64,000 nt of DNA, from contig NZ_CCYM01000003.1 of the NCBI RefSeq assembly GCF_000826085.1, positions 372,001 through 436,000 on the forward strand. Direction: 5' to 3'. Below are positions 51,943 to 60,070 of this stretch, piece after piece; the stretch's first letter is position 1, and each line of letters starts with the position of its first letter. The notes under the pieces were generated by a model that was given only the letters and a program-made list of their open reading frames with translations, had not been told where the DNA came from and did no database searches. The position numbers were made by a program, and so were the translations under genes. The DNA comes from Nigerium massiliense. GTDB taxonomy: Bacteria; Actinomycetota; Actinomycetes; Propionibacteriales; Propionibacteriaceae.

Positions 51943-52880
51943 TGCCCCGCTCGCCGCTGCCGCAGCGCGACGGTGTGGACGCCCAGTGGGTCCGCACGCC
52001 CGATCGCGTGCCGGGCCACGAGCCTCCCTGGGCGACCATGCGCGCCTACCTGCGGGAGCGTCTCGCGGAGGGGGCGCCCGTCGACGCGATGCTGGCCGCC
52101 GGCGAGATCGTGGACGGCCGCGGACGTCCGGTGGCGCCGGCGGAGGCGTATCGCCCGCACACGGTGCTGTGGTTCCACCGCGAGCTGCCGCCGGAGCCGC
52201 CGGTGCCCGGCCGGCTCGAGGTGCTGTACCGCGACGAGCGCATCGTCGTCGTCGACAAGCCGGCGTTCCTTTCCAGCACGCCCCGGGGTGGACACATCCG
52301 CGAGAGCGCGGTGGTGCGGCTGCGGGTGGAGCTCGGCCTTCCGGAGCTCACCGCCGCCCACCGGCTCGACCGGCTCACCGCGGGGGTGCTGCTGCTGACC
52401 ACGGCCCGGCGCTGGCGCGCCCCCTACCAGCAGCTTTTCGCGACCCGCGGCGTCCACAAGACCTATGAGGCGCTGGCGCCCCGCCTCGAGGGCCCGTTCC
52501 CCCGCACGGTCGCGAACCACCTGGCGAAGCCGCGCGGGTCGCTGATCGCGGTCGCCGTGCCCGGGCGCGCACCCAACGCCGTGACCCGGGTCGAGGTCGC
52601 CGAGGGCCGCGGTGGCCTCGCGCGGTACCGCCTCACGCCGCTGACCGGGAAGACCCACCAGCTGCGGGCGCACCTCAGCGGCCTGGGCGCGCCGATCCTG
52701 AACGACCCGCTCTACCCCGTCCCGGGCGAGGACGCCGACGACTTCTCGCGTCCGCTCGCCCTCATCGCCCGGGAACTCGCCTTCACCGACCCGGTCGACG
52801 GCACCCGGCGGGCCTTCCGCAGCGGCGCCTCGTTGCCGTGGCCACCCGCACCGTCCCGGAATCGCGGTTGTCGCGGCTGA
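51942..52880 (+). CDS. RluA-type RNA pseudouridine synthase
   Basis: A 312-residue pseudouridine synthase. RLEVLYRDERIVVVDKPAFL, the catalytic Asp in ELTAAHRLDRLTAGVLLLTT, HKTYEALAP and GLARYRLTPLTGKTHQLRAH (KTHQLR) are the RluA motifs. The N-terminal 80 residues include an S4-like stretch (YLRERLAEGAPVDAMLAAGE). It would modify rRNA or tRNA uridines; target unknown. Its ATG shares one base with the recQ stop (TGATG), so the two are coupled. Confidence 0.9.
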   Translation: MPRSPLPQRDGVDAQWVRTPDRVPGHEPPWATMRAYLRERLAEGAPVDAMLAAGEIVDGRGRPVAPAEAYRPHTVLWFHRELPPEPPVPGRLEVLYRDERIVVVDKPAFLSSTPRGGHIRESAVVRLRVELGLPELTAAHRLDRLTAGVLLLTTARRWRAPYQQLFATRGVHKTYEALAPRLEGPFPRTVANHLAKPRGSLIAVAVPGRAPNAVTRVEVAEGRGGLARYRLTPLTGKTHQLRAHLSGLGAPILNDPLYPVPGEDADDFSRPLALIARELAFTDPVDGTRRAFRSGASLPWPPAPSRNRGCRG

Positions 52881-52890
52881 CGCCCTCGCT

Positions 52891-52972
52891 TAGGGTGCCG
52901 AGACTGCCTGATCTTTCTGGGCAGCACCCACGGCTGGCGCCCCGCCGGCCTCCCCTTCGGAATCGGAACCTG
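52891..52972 (+). promoter_or_regulatory. Promoter and structured 5' leader of the M20 gene
   Basis: TAGGGT (52891-52896) lies too far from the ATG for a leaderless start, giving a leader of about 70 nt. In it CTGCC (52904-52908) pairs with GGCAG (52920-52924), and GGGTG (52893-52897) with CACCC (52925-52929), a hairpin partly overlapping the promoter. No known riboswitch is recognised. Confidence 0.4.
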
Positions 52973-54148
52973 ATGCCCCACCCCGCTCAACTGCTCGCAG
53001 CCGCAGACGCGCTCGTCGCGCCCTTCCTCGACGACGTCAAGGCGCTGTGCCGCGTCGAGACCCACAGCTACGATCAGGCCGCTCTGGACGCCGGGCTCAA
53101 CCACGTGCTCGACCTCGCCCGTCGGCTGCTCGGCGAGCCCGCGTCGATCGAGCGCATCGACTGCGCGCCGCAGGGTGACTGCGCGGTCGTTACCTACCCC
53201 GGCACGAAGCCTGGCACCGCGGTCGTCCTGGCCCACTACGACACCGTCTGGCCGGTCGGCACGCTGGCCGAGTGGGACGTCGTCGACGAGCCAGACCGGC
53301 TCAGCCTGCCGGGCGTCTTCGACATGAAGTACGGCCTCGTCCAGGGGCTCTACGCCCTCAAGCTGCTGCGCGAGTCGGGCGAACGGTTCCCGAGCGTCGT
53401 GTTCGTGTTCACCTCCGACGAGGAGATCGGCTCCCCGTCGTCGCGTCCGATCATCGAGCGAGTCTGCGCGGACGCCGACGCCACCCTCGTCCTGGAGCCG
53501 AGCGGCCCCGGCGGGGCGATGAAGTCGGGCCGCAAGGGCATCGGCATCGTCGAGCTGACCACCGCCGGGGTCGAAGCACACGCCGGCCTCGAACCCACGA
53601 AGGGCGCGTCCGCAATCCATGCGATGGCCGAGCTGATCACCCAGTCCGTCGCGCTGGCCTCGCCCGAGCAGGGCACGACCATCAACGTCGGCATGATCGA
53701 CGGCGGCACCGGCAGCAACGTCGTCGCCGGACGCTGCCGGGCGCTCATGGACGTCCGCGTGCTGACCGCCGACGAGCAGGCGCGGGTGGACGCCGGCCTG
53801 CGCGCGCTGCGGGTCTCGGACGACCGGGTCGCCGTCCACGTCGAGCCGAACTGGAACCGGCCGCCGATGACGCTGACCGAGGCGTCCCGACCCCTGCTGG
53901 AGCGGGCGCGCGCCGTCGCGTCCGAACTGGGACGCGAGCTCGACGACATCACGGTCGGCGGCGCGAGCGACGCGAACTTCGTCGCCGGGCTGGGCCGGCC
54001 TGTGCTGTGCGGGCTCGGCGGCGAGGGGTCCGGGCCGCACGCACGCCACGAGCGCGTCGACCCTCGCCCCTCGGCCTTCCGGCTGGCGTTCGTCGCCGGC
54101 ATCCTCGCCGGCGACGAACCCCATGGTCAGGAACTGCGGACGCGGTAG
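52973..54148 (+). CDS. M20 family metallopeptidase (CPG2-like)
   Basis: A 391-residue zinc amidohydrolase/carboxypeptidase. Metal and catalytic motifs: AVVLAHYDTVWPVG (His, Asp), VFDMKYGLVQGLYAL (bridging Asp), VFTSDEEIGSPSSRPIIER (catalytic Glu and metal Glu), LVLEPSGPGGAMKSGRKGIG (Glu/Pro) and the last His in GGEGSGPHARHERVD. The dimerisation domain is in the middle (GVEAHAGLEPTKGASAIHAM). Like glutamate carboxypeptidase CPG2. ATG 52973 is preferred, as the family core follows directly. Confidence 0.9.
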   Translation: MPHPAQLLAAADALVAPFLDDVKALCRVETHSYDQAALDAGLNHVLDLARRLLGEPASIERIDCAPQGDCAVVTYPGTKPGTAVVLAHYDTVWPVGTLAEWDVVDEPDRLSLPGVFDMKYGLVQGLYALKLLRESGERFPSVVFVFTSDEEIGSPSSRPIIERVCADADATLVLEPSGPGGAMKSGRKGIGIVELTTAGVEAHAGLEPTKGASAIHAMAELITQSVALASPEQGTTINVGMIDGGTGSNVVAGRCRALMDVRVLTADEQARVDAGLRALRVSDDRVAVHVEPNWNRPPMTLTEASRPLLERARAVASELGRELDDITVGGASDANFVAGLGRPVLCGLGGEGSGPHARHERVDPRPSAFRLAFVAGILAGDEPHGQELRTR

Positions 54149-54159
54149 GAGGACAGGTC

Positions 54160-55299
54160 ATGCGCCAGGGCGACGGGCCGCCGATAGTCTCGGGCGATGA
54201 CTCGGCGCCACTCATGCTCCTGCCGGCGTGTCGTGCCCATGTAGGAGTAATGGGAGATGAGCAGTCGTCGGGCCTCGGCCCGGGGGGCGATGTCAAGATC
54301 GCCTCGCTGCGCACGGCCCCGACGGTGATCGTCGCGAGCGGTTCCGAGGGCGAGCCCCTCAGCGCGAAGGACGCCGTGCTGCTGCGCGCCTCGCCCCACC
54401 TCGTCCTGGACGGGCTCGCGCTGCTCGGCGACGCGCTGGCGCCCCGCGCCGACCTGGTCGTGATGGCGGGCCCTGGCTCTGAGGCGTCCGTCAGCGCCGC
54501 CCTGGCCGAGCGCGGCGACCGCCGGCGCTTCACCGTCCGCGTCGCCGAGGACCGCTTCGTCTCCGGCGAGTCGACCGCGGTCGCCGCGGCGCTGGCCGGC
54601 AAGGAGCAGATCCCGCAGGACACCGTGCACCACCTCACCGACCGCGGGCTTCGCGGGAAACCGCTGCTGCTGCAGAACGTCGAGACCCTCGCCCACGTAG
54701 CGCTCATCGCCCGCTTCGGTGCCGGCTGGTTCCGCGGCCTGGGGACGCCGGACGACCCGGGCACGCGCCTGATCACTCTGGGCCGTCCCGAGGGCCCCGA
54801 GAAGGTGCTCGAGGTGCCCGGCGGCGCAACGCTGGGGTTGGTACTGGGCGGCGCCGGCGTCGACCCCACGGCCACGGCCGGGGTGCTGGTCGGCGGCTAC
54901 CACGGCGCCTGGGTCACCCCCGTCCGCTACGCGCAGCCGCTGGCCGCGACCGCCGGACCGGGCCGGATCGGCGCCGGCGCCGGCGTGCTGATGGTGCTCG
55001 ACCAGGACCGCTGCCCGCTCGCGGTCACCGCCGCCATCCTCGACTACCTCGCCGCCGAGTCCGCCGGGCAGTGCGGACCCTGCGTCCTCGGCCTGCCCCG
55101 GATCGCGCAGGAGATGCACGCGATCGCGGCCGGACGCGGCGACACCGCGCGGCTGAGGCAGCGCCTGGACGCCGTGGTCGGAAGCGGAGCCTGCCACCAC
55201 CCGGACGGCACCGCCAGGCTGGCCGCCTCCACGCTGGAGACGTTCGGCGCCGAGGTGGCCGCGCACGCCGCGGGCCGCTGCACCGGGGGCGTCCGGTGA
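54160..55299 (+). CDS. NuoF-like protein (SLBB and Fe-S region)
   Basis: A 379-residue relative of the 51-kDa subunit of complex I, of the short actinobacterial type. FMN/NADH region: VIVASGSEGEPLSAKDAVLL, RFVSGESTAVAAALAGKEQI, LLQNVETLAHVALIARFGAG; SLBB: LEVPGGATLGLVLGGAG; Fe-S: SAGQCGPCVLGLPRI and GSGACHHPDGTARL. The usual glycine-rich GLRGRGGAGFP loop is replaced by SGLGPGGDVKIASL, so NADH binding is doubtful. ATG 54160 has AGGAGGA at good distance. It is followed by a ferredoxin (GTGA overlap), its probable electron partner. Confidence 0.83.
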   Translation: MRQGDGPPIVSGDDSAPLMLLPACRAHVGVMGDEQSSGLGPGGDVKIASLRTAPTVIVASGSEGEPLSAKDAVLLRASPHLVLDGLALLGDALAPRADLVVMAGPGSEASVSAALAERGDRRRFTVRVAEDRFVSGESTAVAAALAGKEQIPQDTVHHLTDRGLRGKPLLLQNVETLAHVALIARFGAGWFRGLGTPDDPGTRLITLGRPEGPEKVLEVPGGATLGLVLGGAGVDPTATAGVLVGGYHGAWVTPVRYAQPLAATAGPGRIGAGAGVLMVLDQDRCPLAVTAAILDYLAAESAGQCGPCVLGLPRIAQEMHAIAAGRGDTARLRQRLDAVVGSGACHHPDGTARLAASTLETFGAEVAAHAAGRCTGGVR

Positions 55300-55538
55300 G
55301 CCGCGGACGGCAGCCCCACGCCGCGCTGCACATCGACTGGACCCGCTGCGAGGGCCGGGGCGTCTGCATCGAACTCCTCGAGGGCGTCCTCGTCGCCGAC
55401 GAGGACGGCTTCCCCAAGGCCGCCGGGCAGCCCGCCGCCGGACGCACGGACGTTCCGCTCGCCCGCAAGGACGAGGCGTTCGCCCGCGAGGCCGTCGCCG
55501 CCTGCCCCCGGTTGGCGCTGCAGCTCCGCTCGGTCTAG
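55296..55538 (+). CDS. Ferredoxin
   Basis: An 80-residue ferredoxin with HIDWTRCEGRGVCIELLEGV, LVADEDGFPKA and AVAACPRLALQLRSV. Three Cys in the pattern CxxxxxC...CP suggest a 3Fe-4S-type cluster or an atypical site. The GTG start overlaps the stop of the NuoF-like gene, so the two are translated together and probably form a small electron-transfer pair. Such pairs usually adjoin a ferric-reductase-like membrane protein; none is here. Confidence 0.85.
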   Translation: MSRGRQPHAALHIDWTRCEGRGVCIELLEGVLVADEDGFPKAAGQPAAGRTDVPLARKDEAFAREAVAACPRLALQLRSV

Positions 55539-55574
55539 GACGGCTCGGTCGCGGACGGGTGCGACAATGGCCGG

Positions 55575-56063
55575 ATGTCGTGTCCCGTCCGCATCCTCTT
55601 CCACCAGCCCCGTATCGCCGGGAACACCGGCAACGCGATGCGGTTGTCGGCCCTTACGGGCGCCGAGTTGCACCTCGCGCGTCCGCTGGGCTTCGACCTC
55701 GAGGACGCCAAGCTGCGCCGCGCCGGACTCGACTACCGGGACCTCGCGCTGGTCACCGTGCACGACTCCCTCGAGGACGCCTACGCCGCGCTCCTGCCGG
55801 CGCGCGTCTTCGCGTTCACCGCGCACGCGTCCGTCCGCTACACCGATATCCGCTACGAGCCCGGAGACGTCCTGCTGTTCGGCCCCGAGCCCACCGGGCT
55901 GGACGCGGACGTCCTCGCCGACCCGCGGGTCACCGAGCGCATCGTCCTGCCGATGCTGCCGGACCGCCGCTCGCTCAACCTCGCCAACGCCGCCGCGATC
56001 GCCGTGTACGAGGCCTGGCGCCAATGCGGCTTCGCCGGCGCCGTCGACACGTCGGGCGCCTAA
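55575..56063 (+). CDS. trmL: tRNA (cytidine(34)-2'-O)-methyltransferase
   Basis: A 162-residue SPOUT (SpoU) methyltransferase. RILFHQPRIAGNTGNAMRLS, FGPEPTGLDADVL and RIVLPMLPDRRSLNLANAAA match the three SPOUT motifs, and the length fits TrmL, which methylates the wobble base of tRNA-Leu using SAM. GACAAT (55563-55568) lies 6 nt before ATG. The last four bases overlap the convergent transporter gene. Confidence 0.92.
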   Translation: MSCPVRILFHQPRIAGNTGNAMRLSALTGAELHLARPLGFDLEDAKLRRAGLDYRDLALVTVHDSLEDAYAALLPARVFAFTAHASVRYTDIRYEPGDVLLFGPEPTGLDADVLADPRVTERIVLPMLPDRRSLNLANAAAIAVYEAWRQCGFAGAVDTSGA

Positions 56064-57421
56064 CGAACCGGCGCGTCCCTCGCCTCGTCCGCGGTCATCA
56101 CCTGCGGCACCTTCGGCTTCATGAACGCCACGACCAGGAACGAGATCACAGATCCGACGATCAGGTACGCGGCCACCCCGTGCCACGAACCCCCGGACGC
56201 GGCGACGATCGCCGCCGCGATCATCGGGGTGAAGCCGCCGTCGATCACCGCCGCGACCTGGTAGCCGAAGCCGGCGCCGGAGTTCTGGTACTGCGCGCCG
56301 AAGAGTTCGGTGATCAGTGGCTGCTGCACCGACACGGCGAGGTCGTGGGGGATGTTGACGAGGATCAACGCGAACAGCCACGTCAGCATGACGTCGGCGT
56401 TGCCGAGCGCGACGAAGAACGGGATCGCGAACCCCGCCCCGACGACCGCGCCGGTCAGGTAGACCGGCTTGCGCCCGATGCGGTCGGAGACGTAGGCGAA
56501 CAGCGGGATCGTCACCAGGCTGATCGCGCCCACGGCGATCGCGATGTTGAGGAAGATCTCCCGCGGCCAGCGCAGCGTCGTCGTCGAGTACGACAGCGCG
56601 AAGGTCGTCACCGTGTACATGGTGAACATCTCGACCATGCGGATGCCGATGATCTGCAGGAACGCGCCCGGGTGTCGGGTCAGCGCCTCGACGAGCGGGG
56701 GGCGCGTCGTCCGCTCCTCCTGCAGCGCGGCCTCGGCGGTCTGGGCATGGTGGATGTCCGCGACGCCGGAGCGCACCCACAGCCCGACCGCGACGAGCAC
56801 GATGCTGATCAGGAACGGCACCCGCCAGCCCCACTCGCGGAAGCCGTCGCCCGACAGACGGCTCATGACCAGCACCAGCCCGTTGGCGAGGATCAGCCCG
56901 ACGCCGTAGCCCATCTGGACGCCCGAGGAGAAGAAGGCCTTGCGGTGCTTCGGCGCTTGGGACACCGACATCAGCGCCGCGCCGCCCCACTCGCCCCCGA
57001 CCGCGAAGCCCTGCACGACGCGCAGCAGCGTCAGCAGGATCGGCGCGAGGATGCCGGCGCCGAGGTGCTCCTGGAACCAGTCGTACGACGGCAGGCAGCC
57101 GATCAGCACGGTGGACAGGCCCATCATCACGATCGTGATCACCAGCATCCGCTTGGGCCCCAGCTTGTCGCCGTAGTGGCCGAACACCGCGCCTCCGAGC
57201 GGCCGGAACACGAACCCGACGGCCAGCGTCCCGAACGACAGGATCGTCCCGATGGCGGGGTCGGACGTCGGGAAGAACTCGTGGGCGAACACCAGCGCGG
57301 CGACCACGCCGTAGAGCAGGAAGTCGTACCACTCCACGACGGCCCCGAGGAAGCTGCCGGCCGCCGCGCGTCGGGCCATCGCCGGGGTGATCACCGGGGC
57401 TGTGGAGGGTTGGTTCGTCAT
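56060..57421 (-). CDS. MFS transporter, metabolite:H+ symporter (MHS) type
   Basis: A 453-residue, 12-helix transporter. The MHS signature is clear: RRAAAGSFLGAVVEWYDFLL, RPLGGAVFGHYGDKLGPKRM (GxxxDRxGR-type loop), LRVVQGFAVGGEWGGAALMS, GWRVPFLISIVLVAVGLWVR and FAYVSDRIGRKPVYLTG. Relatives carry shikimate, citrate, alpha-ketoglutarate or proline/betaine; the substrate cannot be told. It starts at ATG 57421. Confidence 0.9.
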   Translation of the reverse strand: MTNQPSTAPVITPAMARRAAAGSFLGAVVEWYDFLLYGVVAALVFAHEFFPTSDPAIGTILSFGTLAVGFVFRPLGGAVFGHYGDKLGPKRMLVITIVMMGLSTVLIGCLPSYDWFQEHLGAGILAPILLTLLRVVQGFAVGGEWGGAALMSVSQAPKHRKAFFSSGVQMGYGVGLILANGLVLVMSRLSGDGFREWGWRVPFLISIVLVAVGLWVRSGVADIHHAQTAEAALQEERTTRPPLVEALTRHPGAFLQIIGIRMVEMFTMYTVTTFALSYSTTTLRWPREIFLNIAIAVGAISLVTIPLFAYVSDRIGRKPVYLTGAVVGAGFAIPFFVALGNADVMLTWLFALILVNIPHDLAVSVQQPLITELFGAQYQNSGAGFGYQVAAVIDGGFTPMIAAAIVAASGGSWHGVAAYLIVGSVISFLVVAFMKPKVPQVMTADEARDAPVR

Positions 57422-57590
57422 CAGGTCAAGGTAACGGCGTCCGACCGGCGGACACCGGCATCCCACAGCTCGATCAACCGCCCTGCCGCACAGTCCTCGG
57501 CGAACGCCGTTTCCGCCCGGGAATGTCCGCCCGTCGGCGGGCGTTGAACAAGCATCGACCGTCACATCGGGGGTCGTCAGGAGGTAAACC

Positions 57591-58538
57591 GTGCTTGATC
57601 CCATCGCTCTGTTCAGCTACGAGGACCACGTCGATCAGCGACGCGTCCATGCCCGCACGCTCGTCGTGACCCTGGGCAGCTTCGTCGACGCCGGGCACAG
57701 CCAGCAGATGATCAACCAACACCTGATGAACTCGCTGCCCAACCACCTGCTGGGGCATTTCGACGTCGACCAGCTCATCGACTACGCCGACCACCGTCCG
57801 TCCATCCTGTTCGACCGCGACCACCTGAGCCGCTACGAGAAGCCGGCCATCGAGTTGCGCCAGGTCACCGACGACGCCGGCACCGACTTCCTGTTGCTGA
57901 GCGGCCCCGAGCCGAGCCTGCAGTGGGAGCGGATGGCCGCCACCGTTGAGCACCTCATCGACCAGTTCGACGTCGAGCAGACCGTGTTGTTGCAGGCCAT
58001 GCCCGCTCCGGCGCCGCACACGCGTCCGGTCGCCATCACCCCATTCGCCAACGACCCCGACCTGCTCCCGGAGCACAACCCGATGCTGGGCGCGTTCCAC
58101 ATGAGCTCGTCGTTCACGTCCATGCTCACCGTCCGCCTCGGGGAGGCCGGCCACCACGTCGTCGGCCTGCTGGCGCACGTGCCGCACTACGTCGCCGAGA
58201 TGGAGTACCCGCCCGCCTCGCTGGCCCTGCTCAACGAGCTGAGCCGCTACTCGTCGTTGCGTCTGCCCACCACCGGGCTCGAGGTCTCCTCGGCCGCCAC
58301 GATGAACTCGGTCAACGAGCAGGTCGAGAGCAGCGAAGAGGTGCAGGCGGTCGTCCATCAGCTCGAGGAGCAGTACGACAACTTCATGGAGGGACGCCGC
58401 CGCGTCACCGCCGAGGCCGAGGACCTGCCCTCGGGCGACGAGTTGGCTCAGGAGTTCGAGGAGTTCCTCAAGAACGTCGAGCAGCGTCCGGACGAGGGAG
58501 AGGGTCCCGCCGAGCCGGACGACGGCGCCGCGAACTGA
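57591..58538 (+). CDS. PAC2 family (proteasome assembly chaperone-like) protein
   Basis: A 315-residue PAC2 protein of the actinobacterial type. TLVVTLGSFVDAGHSQQMIN, DYLSGPEPSLQWERM-like segment (FLLLSGPEPSLQWERMAATV), HTRPVAITPFANDPDLL and GLLAHVPHYVAEMEYPPASL are conserved; the tail (EEVQAVVHQLEEQYDNFMEG) is helical and acidic. AGGAGGT precedes GTG 57591. A CGCCCG/CGGGCG hairpin lies upstream at 57528-57543. The 3' end overlaps the convergent EamA gene by 71 nt. Confidence 0.88.
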   Translation: MLDPIALFSYEDHVDQRRVHARTLVVTLGSFVDAGHSQQMINQHLMNSLPNHLLGHFDVDQLIDYADHRPSILFDRDHLSRYEKPAIELRQVTDDAGTDFLLLSGPEPSLQWERMAATVEHLIDQFDVEQTVLLQAMPAPAPHTRPVAITPFANDPDLLPEHNPMLGAFHMSSSFTSMLTVRLGEAGHHVVGLLAHVPHYVAEMEYPPASLALLNELSRYSSLRLPTTGLEVSSAATMNSVNEQVESSEEVQAVVHQLEEQYDNFMEGRRRVTAEAEDLPSGDELAQEFEEFLKNVEQRPDEGEGPAEPDDGAAN

Positions 58539-59415
58539 CGACCCCGACCCCGGCCAGCCCCAGCAGCACCATCCCGATGCCCGCCAGCGACAGCGGCGTC
58601 AACGGCTGGTGCAGCACCACCACCGACAGCACCGACGCCGTCAGCGGCTCCGCGAGAGCGAGGGTCGCGGCGGTGGCGGCGCTCACCCCGCCCAGGCCCG
58701 CCTGATAGAGCAGGTAGGCCACGGCCGTGGCGACGATCCCCAGCCACGCCAGGATCACCGCCGACCTCGGCGAAGCCGCCCACGACAGGTCGGACCACAG
58801 CAGCGGGACGACCACGACCGGGAGCCCCACGAGAAAGACCCACGCCGTCGCGGCGAGACCGTCCTGCGTGCGCGACATCACGCCGCGCCCGGCCACCACG
58901 TACAGCGCGAAGAACGCGCCCGCGGCCACGCTCAGCAGCACACCGCCGACGTCGCCCCGCACGGACGCCCCGGCGCCCAGCACCAGCAGCGCGCAGCCGG
59001 CCAACGCGACCGCTGTCCCGATCGCCCAGGGAACCCCCGGACGCTCACGCTGCACCAGCCAGCCAAGCAGGCCTGCGACGACCGGGGCGGTCGTCAGCAT
59101 GATCAGCGTCCCGACAGCCACCCCCGTGCGCTGGACGCCGGCGAAGAACGTCAGCTGATAGCCGGCGACGCCCAAGCCCCCCGCCAGCAGCCACCGCCAC
59201 GGCACGCGACGCGGGATCTCCCGCACGGCCCGCGGTGCCTTGAGCAGCGCCGCCGCCATCAGCACCGTCGTGCCGATCAGCAGCCGCAGGCCGCCGACGG
59301 CCACCGAACTCACCGAGGGACCCAGGAGCGCTTGCGACGTCCCGGTCGTCCCCCACAGCATCGCGCCGCCGACGATCAGCAGCGGCGCGGGCGCCCCGCC
59401 GCGCGCCGGGTTCAC
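58468..59415 (-). CDS. EamA/DMT family transporter
   Basis: A 315-residue exporter with ten membrane segments and two EamA repeats: LLIVGGAMLWGTTGTSQALL, GVAVGTLIMLTTAPVVAGLL, then FLVGLPVVVVPLLW and AYLLYQAGLGGVSAATAATL, ALAEPLTASVLSVVVLHQPL. GTG 59415 is coupled to the TetR stop (GTGA), so the regulator and transporter form an operon; the TetR protein probably controls this exporter. The basic C-terminal tail is encoded opposite the end of the PAC2 gene. Confidence 0.87.
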   Translation of the reverse strand: MNPARGGAPAPLLIVGGAMLWGTTGTSQALLGPSVSSVAVGGLRLLIGTTVLMAAALLKAPRAVREIPRRVPWRWLLAGGLGVAGYQLTFFAGVQRTGVAVGTLIMLTTAPVVAGLLGWLVQRERPGVPWAIGTAVALAGCALLVLGAGASVRGDVGGVLLSVAAGAFFALYVVAGRGVMSRTQDGLAATAWVFLVGLPVVVVPLLWSDLSWAASPRSAVILAWLGIVATAVAYLLYQAGLGGVSAATAATLALAEPLTASVLSVVVLHQPLTPLSLAGIGMVLLGLAGVGVVSSRRRRPARRDPLPRPDAARRS

Positions 59416-59996
59416 TCCCCTCCGGTCGCGCACGAGTCGAGCGTGGCCGCCATCATCGCGATGTAGGACTCGGCGTCCATGCCGGGCAGCATCGTCCGCT
59501 GGGCCACCAACCCCATCCCGGAACCGATCGTGGCGCTCGCCAGCGCGGACACCGCCACGGGCGTCGCGGGCCGGCCCTGCGACTCGAGCCACGCGGCGCA
59601 GATCTTCTCCAGGCCGCCGCGCACCGCGGACATCTGTCCCGCCACCAGGTCGCGCAGGTGCGGGTCCGCGGACGAACCCGCCCACAACTGCAGGATCAGC
59701 GCCGAATCGAAGCGGTCAGCAACGATGTTCGCCACCAAGGTACGAAGCAGGTCGCCGGGCGATAGCACCGCCCCGTCGCTGGGCACGAGCGCGGACAGCG
59801 GCTCGGAGAGGGCCTTGGTCGCGACCGCCAGCACGACGTCGTTCTTCGACGAGAAGTGGTGGTAGATCGAGCCGGCCGATGAGCCGGATTCCTTGATGAT
59901 CCCCGCGATCGACGTCCCATGCACACCCCGGGTGCGGATCAGGCGCGCCGCGGCGTCCACGATCGCGTCGCGCGCGCCACTTCGTTCCCTGTTCAT
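59412..59996 (-). CDS. TetR/AcrR family transcriptional regulator
   Basis: A 194-residue TetR repressor. HTH at about residues 8-52: DAIVDAAARLIRTRGVHGTS, IAGIIKESGSSAGSIYHHFS, SKNDVVLAV. The C-terminal domain (QLWAGSSADPHLRDLVAGQM) is the TetR_C type seen with efflux pumps. ATG 59996 is chosen because the HTH follows at the normal distance. A perfect palindrome lies 26 nt upstream. It is coupled to an EamA exporter. Confidence 0.9.
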   Translation of the reverse strand: MNRERSGARDAIVDAAARLIRTRGVHGTSIAGIIKESGSSAGSIYHHFSSKNDVVLAVATKALSEPLSALVPSDGAVLSPGDLLRTLVANIVADRFDSALILQLWAGSSADPHLRDLVAGQMSAVRGGLEKICAAWLESQGRPATPVAVSALASATIGSGMGLVAQRTMLPGMDAESYIAMMAATLDSCATGGE

Positions 59997-60021
59997 GCAC
60001 CCTCCCGTCTGCGCGAGACTA

Positions 60022-60037
60022 TAGTCAGCCCTGACTA
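60022..60037. promoter_or_regulatory. TetR operator
   Basis: TAGTCAG-CC-CTGACTA is a perfect palindrome (7-bp arms, 2-bp centre) in the 74-bp gap between the TetR gene and the divergent dehydratase activase. It overlaps likely promoter elements of both, so the regulator may also control the activase. Binding is inferred. Confidence 0.65.
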
Positions 60038-60070
60038 GAACGAGCATTTTGCCTTGCCCCGGGAGGGTTT

